Below, one piece after another: positions 21,997-35,245 of a stretch of 64,000 bases of DNA (the stretch's first letter is position 1; the number at the start of each line of letters is the position of its first letter). The notes under the pieces were generated by a model. It was not told the DNA's origin and did not search any database. It saw only the letters and a program-made list of their open reading frames with translations. This DNA is from Diadema setosum (taxonomy: Eukaryota; Echinodermata; Echinoidea; Diadematoida; Diadematidae). A program made the translations under genes and the position numbers. The stretch lies in assembly GCF_964275005.1 (NCBI RefSeq), contig NC_092685.1, positions 36,081,018 to 36,145,017 on the forward strand, written 5' to 3'.

Positions 21997-24881
21997 AATA
22001 GGTGATTCTTCAAATTAGTGTCCTCTCGGTCCCCCATGGATATGTACAAGCTGTAAATTTAAACACTTGCATTTTGTTTGAAATGATCAGGCATTATATA
22101 AGAAAAGGCTATCCATTGCATTTTAGTTGCAAGTTGTCATCAATAATAATCTTATAGAACTTTTTTTTCACTTCCCCCAGTTTACGTGTCCAGGGGGAAA
22201 TCTCAACTGTGTGTACAGACATTGTGTGATTGAAAATCACTTTCAGAAAGAATTCAGGATATGAAATTGCTTTCCATCTAATTTCCATGCAATATGAGCC
22301 AAATGGAAGCTATCTCTCAGGCAAATTTGCTATGAGCTCATGATGATTAAGCCTACTTTCTAAGGGCAACAAATATTTTGTAGACGAGTGTATGGACAAA
22401 TAAATATTTTGTGCCTGCGCCTCCAATGTATTATAGACTCATGTAGTGATTGTCTACCTTTAGAAGCAAGTGAGGAGAACATGACTTGTCAAATGCTCCA
22501 CCACCTGGTTGTAATCCATCAAAACATCCCCTATGATGGAGCAATGCACATTTTATGCCATCTGATAGCAAGCAGCTTGTAGTCAGTGCTGTGACAATAT
22601 GAGTTGATAACCTGATACGTCAAAGATATTCCCTTCAGTGAGTGCTTTGTCCACACGTATATGAACCCTAATTCCCTCTGATTAGAGGAGCATTCCCCAC
22701 AGGTACAGATAAAGGTTGCTCAATATCTCGGTGATCATATCTGACAGCTTCACGTACTGTCAAGCAAGGCCAGTGCTGCTGGCCCAAAGTTCACACAAAA
22801 CGTCACATGCTAGCGCTGGGGTAGAAATCAGTTGAAGTTGTGAATAGTGCCAGTATACATGGTACTAGTATGTATATGGTAGATGAGACAATTGGTTCAG
22901 GTTATATATGGATTCATGTGTGATTATCTTTGCAGATGTTTGTTTTATAAAGCTCATTAAGCTTGCATTGATGTTTTCATGGCATACTAGATACAGTATG
23001 AGCTGTGTCAGCTGGTGAAAGAGTTAGAATGGTGTTGACCCAAGATGGCTTCCTTATATATCAGGCCCATCTTTGCCTAACACTGTTTCTAAAAAGATAT
23101 TGTGGATGATATCAACATTATCATGTGTTTAAAAAGCATAGAGCAATAAGGTGCATAGAATCTTTTCAAAGAAAATGAGAACAGTTGTAGCAAATGTTTT
23201 CATCCATTTATGCCCGAATACCTTTCTTTCCTATTTCTTTGTGAAGATTTTTTTTTTTTTTTTTTGCCTGTGTATAAACTTCTCAATTTTAAATCAAATA
23301 TGAAATAGGAAAATTATGGTATTTTAAGTTGCTACTGTTTTCATAAATCTGATGTTGTCTGCAATATGACTTAGTGTATTTACGTGTACTTTGTGCATGA
23401 AAGTGTGTGCTGTACAAATTGTATACACTGTTATTTTCATGAATTTTGCGAATCACTGTTGGACTATGAATTTAACAACACACAATAATATCTCAAACTG
23501 ACAGCCTGTATTAGTGCACACTAATGATAGCCTTGGTGTCAAAATCGCAAAAACGTCATCTCGCGAAAATATCTGTGACCTCATTTGTGAAAAATTTTCT
23601 TGCGTGAAAACAATAGCTTATACTATAGTAGTAGGGCCTACTACACTTGTATATTATGTTTTGGTCAATTATCAAGCGAGTTCAACCCCCTTTCGTGTAA
23701 AATTCATCATTGCTGCGGTAGGTTCATAAAGCAATACATTTATGCCCAATAATTTGTTGTAAACAAAACACTTTCTTCATTGGTGTAAATTTCATTAAAA
23801 AAACAGAGTGAAGACTTTGCACAGGTCTGTGAAGACTTGTGAGGTGATAAAAGGTAACTGAATTTTCAACTAATATCACTGCTTCACAGAAGCATGTGAC
23901 TTTCTAATTCCATAACTCCACATTTCATATCTGAATGAAAGGATGGTTGATTATCTTTAGTCAGTCATCATCTTTGCCCTGATGAGCAAGAATAAATTAA
24001 TGCAATATGACGTTAGAATGAATGCATGAAGCACTGATGTGGCATTGGCGTGACCTTGTGATATTGGAGTACAATGGTCCCATGTGAGAGCGAGTGGTTT
24101 ATCAGAGAGTCTCATGAAATGGATTGATTGATGAATTGAAGTAGGGAGTGAGCTGGTAAAGGTCCATCAAGGATTGTTGCTAAGGGTCAAAGTTTGGTAC
24201 ATGTAATGCTATTGCAATATCTTTAGCATATGATGGGTTCATTGCTGTGGCAGAAGGTGCTGTGATAAGATATAATACTGTTTTTATTCTATTCGTCTTC
24301 CATTCATCAAAGAAGTCAATCTTCAATTCATGGTTTGCGTTTGACTAAACCATGCAGTTTAATTCTCCTTGAAGTTCAGAGCCACTATGATCATTTGCAG
24401 TGTCTTCTAACTTACCATTGGCCTCATATTTGTAGGATAGATATGATTTTACTTTGCATGCAATCATACATTGCTCAGGCACGGAAAAATTACACAAAAC
24501 TTAATAACCAGAGTACGTACTATCATGTAGGATGTTGTCACTATCATTATGACAAAAGTGTTCTTTGAACTTGTTTTCAGTCGCACTGCTCTTTGTTTAT
24601 TTGGGTCTTGTTGATTTAATACTAGTATTTCGATCGGCATGAATGTGAACAAGACATCATTATATTCCAAGGAAACATACAGTATGATGCACAGAGACGA
24701 GAGTACAAGAATCTGAAGCAAACTAATCATGTTAATTCCTATTCAAAAACAAGAAGAAGTTCTAAGATCCTGGCATGTGACAATGTTGACTGCTAAAAAG
24801 CCTTGCACAGTATTTCTCTCGCTTGTACGATATGCCTTCTCATTGCCAACTGTCTCTCTCTTTCTTTCATTGTGATTGCAG
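21997..24881. other. Non-coding region upstream of atlastin coding exons
   Basis: About 2.9 kb without recognisable coding exons or transposon ends. If atlastin has an upstream 5' UTR exon, this is intron sequence, because the first coding exon begins at a splice acceptor. A T tract lies at 23251-23266. Confidence 0.4.
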
Positions 24882-25105
24882 ACATCATGCCCCCTATACC
24901 AGAGGCTCTCCAGTTTGGGGAGCCAGTGCAGATCATCACAACCACTGATGACCATTCCTTTGAGCTGAACCAAGAGGCACTGGAGGCTCTCTTACTGGAT
25001 GAGAGCGTGAGGGACAAGAAGGTCTGTGTGGTCTCAGTGGCCGGGGCCTTTCGCAAGGGAAAGTCCTTTCTCCTGGATTTCCTGCTGAGATACCTCAGGA
25101 AACAG
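24882..25105 (+). CDS. atl: Atlastin exon 1 (start, P-loop)
   Basis: Acceptor GATTGCAG at 24881, then ATG at 24887 with A at -3. It encodes residues 1-73, including GAFRKGKS. The donor is CAG|GTAGGA, phase 0. The in-frame ATG further upstream (24803) lies in the presumed intron and is not favoured. Confidence 0.9.
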
Positions 25106-28100
25106 GTAGGAAGATTCTACATTCAGTGCTATCCACATGGTTCTTTGGGGCAGAGATAAAGCTGTTTCCTGTCTCATTTCAAGTCACTTGAGTCAAAGAC
25201 TCCATGAGCTATAGTGATCATTCATCAGCTGGCATCTTGGCTTGCTTAAATTAGACTGTTTACATTAACACATTGGTTTTTACCGTGTGAAAACACATGG
25301 TCAAATGTTCTACAGCTTGGCAGGTATTATCACTAGCGTGATATACAAATGGAATCCCTGTTCTTTTTAGGTTATAGTCTGCAAGAACGCTTTGAAATTG
25401 TGGTACTCAGGTGAGCACTAGACCCACTGAGCAATCTTAGGATTGTATGTTTTTGTGCATGATGTTCTCTATCAATCGCAGAGATGATATGTTTTACACA
25501 GTTTATTATGCTATCAAACACAGACACTTGTGTTCTCTGTGGGTAAATCGGGGATGGTGTTTAAACTGTACTCTATCCTCATTATGCGTATCACTCTTAA
25601 GAATAAATCTTACGGTGTACCTTTTAAAACCGTGCAAACAAGATCACTAAAGCTATGGACTCTTGTGCCCCTGTCTGGTTGGTGGCAATCTGCCTTTCCA
25701 CACTGTTGCCCTTTTTAAACTTCTTAGTTAAAAAAAAAAAAAAAAAATCCTTCCAGAAAAACGGCCATACATTATTGAACAATTTGTAATTTCAAGCTTG
25801 TGCAAGCCTGATCTACCCCCCCCCCCCCATAAGAAGAAGAAGAAAGAAGAATGTTGAAGCTAATTATGCAAATATCTATAGAGCCTGGAATGGATACATA
25901 AAGTACTTTTGGATTGTGTCGCTTTTTGTATGTGGTCATGTGTAAGATTTAAACTGAGCAGCTGTAAAATATATCATGGTCATGGTCACATGAAAATTTA
26001 ATTCATGTGATTTCTCATTATGGTCTATGATGATGATATAAATTTGGGTACACCTGCCTGTATATATTATTATTTCAACCATACACTGTTTAATTTTTGC
26101 AAATATACAGCTATAACCCATTTGGCTGCTTGCTTCTTGAGAGAATGACCTAAATTCTTTTTGTATGAATGTGATATTCTGTTATATGTCAAACCTTTTT
26201 AGGGTGCCACTGATTGGTTGGGTCAAGATGACCAGCCTCTGACAGGCTTCAGCTGGCGAGGCGGGTCAGAGAGGGAGACTACCGGCATCTGGGCATGGAG
26301 TAAGGTCTTCCTCTGCCCAGGCCCCAATGGGGAGGAGGTGAGATCCTAGCATGCTTGTTTTTCTGTCTTTTAGACCCCGTTTACAGTGCGGGGCCGGGCT
26401 CGGCCGAGCCTCGCAATTTTGTCCGTTTACACTGCTGGGCTCGGCCGCGCTTTTGATTCAAACCTTTCAATATTTTGTCGTAGTGGCGCTCTGCTTGTAA
26501 ACAAACGCAATTTGGTATTGTCTGGTTTTCAGACCCTTTGCCAAATGAATTCCGTGGCGACAAAGTCGCCGTTCGGGCAAAGGCCTTTGCCGAAGGAAAA
26601 AATCCTTTGCAGGACAAAACCACCTTAAACTATACTAGTTTTCCACGTTGAGGGGGTTAATATCCTGAATAGCGAAAGATACAGGCAGAGGGTTTGGAAG
26701 CCAGACTAAAATTGTCCGCGCAATTGGCCGCGCATTTGGCCCAGTTTGCGTTTACACCAAGAAGAGGCCGGGCTCGGCCGCGGCCGAGCCGCGGGAGCCG
26801 CGGCCGAGACCACCTCCAGAGCGAGGCCAAATGCGAGGCCAATTTTGGCCTCGCATTTGGCCTTTTGCGCGTTTACACTGAAGTGGGGCCGAGCCTCGCA
26901 CTGTAAACGGGGTCTTAGCTGTCAAACACTTGTCAGTGATGAATTATAATGACATTGAATCGTTCAAAGCACCATTGTGATGGTCGAGTGTGTTCATTTT
27001 TGACAAGTTACAAAGCACCGAGTGACATTTTGTTGAATATCAAAGGCAACATCAGTGAAACTAAAGCTCAATTTATGAACAAATTAAACAACACTTCTTT
27101 AGTAGTTGGAGAAAATGAGAATGAGACGATATAAGAATCATTAAAATGTCATTAAGAGGAAAAAAAGGTACCAGCAGTGAATATCAGTGCTTCAAAGTGA
27201 ATGATGTTGCCATACCATCTCCATTCACAAGTGGGGAAATCTGAGATAAACTAAAGATTAGAGATCAATTTGTTGTCATTTTTATGCATGAACATTAAAG
27301 CTGTTTTGATCTTATTCAGCACAGTGTAGTACAATGCCATTCTGCAGTTGATACTTTGTAGAAATTGTGAGGCATGCCCCCCCCCCAAAAAAAAAAAGAA
27401 AAAGAAAAGAAGACTACCTCATCATATGTCCATCTCACCTTGACCTTCAGGTGGCAGTGGTCCTAATGGACACACAAGGTGCCTTTGACTCAGAGTCCAC
27501 TGTCAGGGACTGTGCCACTGTATTTGCACTCAGCACGATGACTAGCTCTGTACAGGTATGTCCTAAACTTCTGCATAAAATTTGTGAATCTGTGCTGTCT
27601 CCAAGAGTCCATTTTATATATAAGTGTGAATGCTTCGCATAATGACCTGATAAGGGAATAGCAAAATTTCTGTAGGTTCTAATGAAAATGAAGATGTGTT
27701 TTACTGTATCCTCATACTCTTGGTTTAACAATGTAATGTTATTGATATAAAAACAAGTGTACAATGTGTACAATGCAACTGTTGACAAAATTGTAGCTGT
27801 AAATTAGTCAAGAACACACCTGGTCTAGATTGATGATTAAAAGATATAATTCTCTGTCTATTCTATTCCGTATCATTTTTCTCTGATCTCATCTGTGTGC
27901 CTTCTTGCTATGATCTCCACCAGACCTATAACTTAAGTCAGAACATTCAGGAGGATGACCTTCAGCACTTACAGCTCTTCACAGAGTATGGCAGACTAGC
28001 TATGGAGTCGGGCAATGGGGCTACACCATTCCAGGTAAAGATAAACTGAACAATACATTTTCTTATGGCCCAAATGATGACTACATTTTTCACACTGTAT

Positions 28101-31100
28101 CAATTTTTTATTTTTTTTTTCCTGGTTAATTAAGGTAGCATATTCCTTTTTCAGTTGCATTATAACTTGCAATGTTATATTCCATCTACGAAGTCCTTAA
28201 AACTACAGAATTTTTTTCTACAGTCCATCAGGTAGAAAAATGTATGTCATTTGCATCATTTTCTCAAATTTTGCAGTTTATGACAGGATAATACTGCAGC
28301 AAAGGAACTTCCTGTGTCATTGTTTGAAAATTTTGAGAAAAGTAAACCTGAGTTAGGTTTGATGTGCACAATTGAAATGAACTGCATTCTGAATACTTGC
28401 AATGACAATTGTATGCCCATGTAGGTTCCATGAATTTTCAAAATTTTCAGGAGTAAGAGCTATTTAAAATATTTTGTGCTCTTAGTTTCACTTACAGTGT
28501 ATGTATGGTAACAGGACCAAAAAAGAAAAAAAAAAGGGGGAGGGCACTGCCAATAAAATGCATTTTGGTTTTTTACACAGCTATCTCTTAGCTTGACTTC
28601 ACAAGAAGGTAATGATAAAAATGTGCAAACTTTCCTGTGGGGCTATTACTATGGCAGTCTGATTTCATTCTTGGTATGGTGTTGTTCTCTGAAACTCCAG
28701 TAGTCTCCCTGTAATGGTACTCTCATGTTAACTGTAGAGAAGTCTATAAATATAATGACTTCTTAATTACAAACTCTGGTTGAGTAAAATGTGTTCTCCA
28801 TAACCCTGTGCAGTTGATGTGAGAGTACTGTATACATGTGTTAATGTTTCCATGTTTCCAACCAATATACCAGTGCATGTACCCCACTTTACTTACCTTT
28901 GTCATCTATCCATATCTAAAAACTATAACCTTTCTTCTCTTGACCAACCTAAACTTTAGTCCTTGATGTTCCTGGTCAGAGACTGGAGCTACCCTTATGA
29001 ATATGGCTTTGGGGAAGATGGAGGTTCAAAACTCCTGGACAAAAAACTACATGTGAGTAAAGTTGGTGTCAACAAAGTTACCTACACCTGATCCAGGTTA
29101 AAAGAGATAATTGAATACACTGAGTCTTTTAGACATTGGATGCAGGTGAACAGTCTGTACTGTCAGGATAAATTCCAGTGATCTTAGGAGTTTAAGGTTT
29201 GTGTGAAATGAAGACATTTGTGTCTTGGCATTGATTCCCTGTTACACTGTAACTTTAAAGTCATTCATTTATTTATGTGACTGTTTTTTTTTTTTTTTTA
29301 AGGCAGCATATTATATGTCAATATCAGTGAAATTACAAATTTGGTGATTTGTTCTGAAGCAAAATATTGTATTGTTGATTAAAGTTTTTAACCCTTTTTT
29401 TATTGATTTGCTAACAAAATCTTTGGAAGAAAGGTATTGTAGCTTATGTGTATTAGAGAATATCTAAACCGTTCAAAGTGAGGTGTTTAACCATGTAATT
29501 GTCCCCGCCGAACGAGTTCGAGCAGGGGACTATGAAACGGGCTCCGTACGTGTGTGTGTCCGTGTGTCCGTCCGTCCGTCCGTGTGTCCGTCCGTGTGTC
29601 CGTGTGTGCGTCCGTGTGTGATCAAAATCTTCAATTTGCTACTTCTCTGTCATTTATGAGCCAATTTTGATTCTGTTTGCTTTATATGATAGCACTACAT
29701 GGGAGCTTTGAAACTTGTACACAGAATTTCAGTCGTGACCTTTGACCTTGACCTTTGACCTATATTGTACATTTTGCTACAAAATGCTACTCCTTCGCCA
29801 TTTCTAACCCGATTTCGATTCCGTTTGCTTTATGTGATGGCACTAGGTGAGGGCTTCAAAACTTCTACACAGAATTTTGACCTTTGACTTCTTTGACCTT
29901 TGACCTTTGACCTTGATTTTTTTGACCTATATTGTACATTTTGCTACAAAATGCTACTCCTTCGCCATTTCTAACCCGATTTCGATTCCGTTTGCTTTAT
30001 GTGATAGCACTAGGTGAGGACTTCAAAACTTCTACACAGAATTTTGACCTTTGACTTCTTTGACCTTTGACCTTGATTTTTGACCTATATTGTACATGTT
30101 GCTACGAAATGCTACTCCTTCGCCATTTTTAACCCGATTTCGATTCCGTTTGCTTTATATGATGGCACTAGTTGAGGGCTTCAAAACTTCTACACAGAAT
30201 TTTGACCTTTGACTTCTTTGACCTTTGACCTTGATTTTTGACCTATATTGTGCATTTTGCTACAGAATGCTACTCCTTCGCCATTTCTAACCCGATTTCG
30301 ATTCCGTTTGCTTTATGTGATAGCACTAGGTGAGGGCTTCAAAACTTCTACACAGAATTTTGACCTTTGTCTTCTTTGACCTTTGACCTTGATTTTTGAC
30401 CTATTTTGTACATTGGCTACAAAATGCTACTCCTTCGCCATTTCTAACCCAATTTCGATTCCGTTTGCTTTATGTGATAGCACTAGGTGAGGGCTTCAAA
30501 ACTTCTACACAGAATTTTGACCTTTGACTTCTTTGACCTTTGACCTTGATTTTTTACCTATATTGCACATTTTGTTACAAAATGCTACTTCCGGCGGGGA
30601 CATATGTTACGCACCGCGTAATTTCTACTTTTCCTTGTTTTAACTAAGAAATGAGCCAGATGATCGATATGCATTGTTTGTTATTTTGTCACCCCAACGG
30701 CTTTCAGCAATCGGGCAACAGGCACAAGGAGCTGCAAGACGTGAGGCGACACATCTCCAGCTGTTTCAAGAGGCTGGGCTGCTTCCTCATGCCCCACCCT
30801 GGTCTGGCTGTAGCCACCAACCCCAAGTTTGATGGCCGATTAGCAGGTACACCTTTCTTCTCTTTTAGTCATGTTACTTACTTCAACCTTTGTGTGTATT
30901 GTGATTTGCAACTTGCTGTCATAATCAAAATTGGGTATTTGGGGTTTGGTTTATTTGGGTTTTTTTTTATCATTTCAGGATTGACTTTTCTTATTTTGTA
31001 AGTCATGTCTGTAATTTCAATTTCTTGTTTTGTTTTGTTGTTGTTTGTTTTTTTGTTTTTTAATTCAGTAATGATTCTGGGTATACATTTTTGTAACGGT

Positions 31101-34100
31101 CATTGCAAGCTAGGGGTTTTTTCCCCCTGCACTTGAAGGGGAAAATCTGATTAGTGAAATAGTTCATAAACTTTATACACAGATTCAGGGAAGAATAGTG
31201 AATGAAATAAGCTATTCCATATTCTTTCAACAACTTGTTTAAGACATTGAAGGCTACATGCCATTGTGAACAATCATTCTTCAGAAGCAATGAGCTGTCA
31301 GCCAAATTACCATGTCTCCTTTCATTGACCTTCGTGAAACGATGTGTGCTTATTCTTTGCCCTGAGTCTGTGTGGGTAATGCACAGAGGTCTTTTCCTGA
31401 GATTAGATATCAACTTTTTGGGCTCAGTGAGAATATGATGTACAGTCAACCTTGCTTAAGTTGACCTGGCATAAGTCGAGTAATCGCCTTAGTCGAAGGT
31501 CTGTTCAAGTCCTCTTCTCTTTATACTTATTGATTTTAATCCCTCATAAGTCAGATTTTCTCTGAAGTCCAAGCTATTTCTTCAGTCCAAATAGATTCGA
31601 CTTTAGGCAAGGTTGACTGTATGTCTACTGCCTTCACATTACCACTTATACAATATATTGATTGGCAAAAGTACCATGAAAACAGAAAGGCCCTGAAGGA
31701 AAGATATCTTAATGTGATTTTTGTTTTAATTGCTTCATAATATCAAATGTATTCCTTCCTCTTTCAGATATCAGTCCAGAATTCAAGGAACAACTGCATG
31801 GACTTGCTCCCCTCCTTCTCTCCCCTGAAAATCTCATCGTCAAGGAGATTAATGGTACTAAGGTAACCTGCCGGGCACTTGTAGAATACTTCAAGGTGAG
31901 ACACTACTCTTTCATCATAAAATGATATGATGTACAATGTTGTACAGACAAAGCCATCTTTACCAACAACAAAAAAGTCCCCCAAAAAACAGAACAAAAC
32001 AAAGGGAAGAAAAAACATCAAACATAGAATGTAGCTTTTATATTCCCCCAGCTCTTTTGGGAGCACTTTGGTGAAGTGTATGAGGCTGTGGAATTGTAGC
32101 TAGGTGGTCTAGGGTTCAAATCTAGCCAGATGTGTTTGTCTTTGGACAAAGTGTTCGGCCCAAACTGTCCCTTTTCATCCAGATGTGTAAAGGGGTTCAT
32201 GGTAATGCAGGGGTACCGTGGTAATGATAATAGAAGTGCCACACTGATGAGACTCCATGGGTATATAAGACAATATCGCTATTTGATGAACAGCCTAGCA
32301 TTACTGTCTTCATTACTTTGCATGAAGGAACAAGAATACAAAAAGAGATAGTAGAAAGACCAAGAGAAATGTCTTGCATTGTTTAGAGAAAGCGGTCATT
32401 TAGCGTTGAGAAATAACAAAACAAAACAAATATTGTAATTCAGTGGCAGAAGCAGTGTGGAATGGTCGCTGAATCAATATGCAGATCAATAAGCTGTATT
32501 TTACTTTTCTAAAGTTATGTATATTAAGCTTAAATGATTGAATTTTGTTGCAGTGATCCATGATGACAGTTGAATTCTACGCCTCTTTGCCATTCTTTGG
32601 AGGTTAATGAGTTAGGTCATGTAATGTGTTTCATTTAAAGTATGGTGAACGAGAAGAAAGGGACGATGTTCATAAACAAGATAATTTATACATTTCTGGA
32701 AAGCTTAAGTCTCTAGGAATATGAATAATTAACTTTCAGCAGGTAAAAATGTCTCTGGAACGATGGAGAGAATGGTGTTTTGAGCTTTTTAGAACATCTG
32801 AACCCGATCTGACGGCGAAATTTTGGTGACCAAAATTATGACATCACAAAATTAATGAATCAGCCCTGCGCTGATGCACTGTGCTACGCACCCCATCTAC
32901 AGAGTGGGTTCAGTATATGGAAGGCCGTTGCGGACATAAGTCATTTGGGGCATACGTATGGAAACGGGCATACGTGTGCAACTGCTATTAGCAAACGTTT
33001 GCTAATTGACCAATCAGCGAGTGTTTTTTTGCAAACGCTTGCACGGTGCGATAACATACGTTTGCAAGTTTTTTTGTTAGCAAACGTATGCCGTTTTTAT
33101 ACGTATGCGCAGAATGCCAGTGAATTGATTTTCAAGGCAACCAATGAAGTTAGCTGTAAGAACCAGCTGATCAGCTCAATACGGCTCAGTATGGCCAATA
33201 AAACTCAAGTGGAAAAGAATTGCGGTAAGTGCAAAAGTTTCCCCAAAAAATATCTTCAGCTCATTTAAGAAGGCAGATTTAACCATGTTCCAGCTGAGGA
33301 ACTAACAAGGTACGTTGTGAGATTTCTACGATACGTACACTTAGTACCTCCTTGCTCAGATCGGGCGTGTGTACCTACCGTGCACACTATATACACACAC
33401 GCAACATATACAAATGCACACGCAACATGCACACGTATACAAATGGATATTAAGCAAAGTACCTGATTGGTCGATCAATTGCATACATATGCGCAGTAAA
33501 TTAACATATGTATGGAATTAGGCATACATATAATAGATAACATGCAAACATTTGCTATACGCCGTAGAAATTTTGCCAAACAACACTCGCTGATTGGTCA
33601 CTTAGCAAGCGTTTGCTAAAGGCAGTTGCATACATATGCCCGTTTCCGTACGTATGCCCCAAACGAATCATATCTGCCATGGCCTTCCATATCCATTACC
33701 TCTCCCTCACTTCTTCTACCTCCCCGACTTTGCCACTGTCACTATCAGTGTCATTGTCACTGTCATCACTCAATTCACTCTCGATGTCAAACTCAAAGTC
33801 TTTCCATACAATATAAGGTAAAAATTGGAAGTTTTAATGTCTCAGCCGAGAAAGCAGATGCGACTAGAGACAGGCCAAATATTGCATCCGCTCACCAAGA
33901 AATATGTGCTTTATGAATGGCGGCCTCCATGTCCCGCTGCACTCGTAAAGGGTGTTGTTCATTTCATGATGTCATATTTTAGGGCTCGAAAAAGATGGCT
34001 GTTCTGGAGCAAAAATCTGTGAAATCGATTGATATTAATGTCTCATTCACCATACTTTAAATGGCACTGCGTGTGTAACATTTTTCTTGTTTTTGATGGG

Positions 34101-35170
34101 ATGACATGTAGGAGATATCTTACAATGTATTACTTATCTTCTTGATCCTTCAAGTCTTACATCAACATCTACAAAGGTGATGAACTTCCCGAGCCAAAAA
34201 CCATGCTGCAGGTAACTCAAGGTTCTCTAGTGGATGATTGGCAAAATGAATGAATTAATGTTTTAGTAATTTGACCTCCATTTTGTGGGGATTCAGATGT
34301 TTGTGTTAAAGAGCTTAGCAAATTACTTTAAGAATTAATGGCATCAAGGGCAATGTGATTAGGAATATTTTAGAAATTATCCAAGCAGAATGTCCAATAT
34401 AATTACCAATATTGTTATGCATTTTTTAACATGTTTATATAGAGTAAAATGGTAAAATTCTTTGATGATAAGTGTGAAAGCTAAAACTGGTGAAATATCA
34501 GTAGTCTGTTGTAGTGACATTATAGATCTATAATATGATTTTTTTTTTAAACAGCTTATTACCTTCTACAACCTTATGTCAGATATGCAGAATAATTGAA
34601 TTGAATTGAATTGAATTGCTTTATTGTCCATTAAGGAAATTCTCTTTTCACTGGTTTTTTTTTTGCATGTAGTCCACATAGTGAACAAGACAAAAAATTA
34701 CAATTACATATTATTACAAATTGACAAATTCATCATAGTTCAAAGGTACATATTGCATAACATATAATTCTGCTTGCCCAATGTATACATAAGGATAGCA
34801 TATGAAATAGACCAAGTATGGATAATATACAACTGTCTTGTAAATCAATTTTGGCCAAAAAGTTCTGTATCATATAAGTCATAAAAAGAAAACTTTCAAT
34901 AATTGCTCATATAATGTTTTCGTTTAAAGAAAAAAGAAAAAATATGTGATGTGATGATGATTCACATGCAAGTGATGATGCACATGTGATGATTCACATG
35001 CAAGTGTGCTATAAGCACAATGTACACCCTTTTTAAACAACCTGCCATGAAACTAGGACTGGACCATAAGACTTATGCTTTTCTTCATGTCTTATCTCAC
35101 TGTTCAGAGAGTCCCCCTATGTATGAAGCAGGTTAACACCATGTGTGTGATGATATCCCAGCAAGTATTG

Positions 35171-35245
<75 letters not shown>

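Noticed and set aside
24803-24886. Upstream in-frame ATG giving a signal-peptide-like atlastin N-terminus
   Set aside because: The hydrophobic stretch is the polypyrimidine tract and acceptor of the preceding intron; atlastins have no N-terminal signal peptide.
31060-31449. 129-residue minus-strand frame in an atlastin intron
   Set aside because: No recognisable domain, intronic, and it overlaps the edge of a MITE.
32855-33916. 137- and 96-residue plus-strand frames
   Set aside because: They lie inside the palindromic element of atlastin intron 7 and reflect its repeats.
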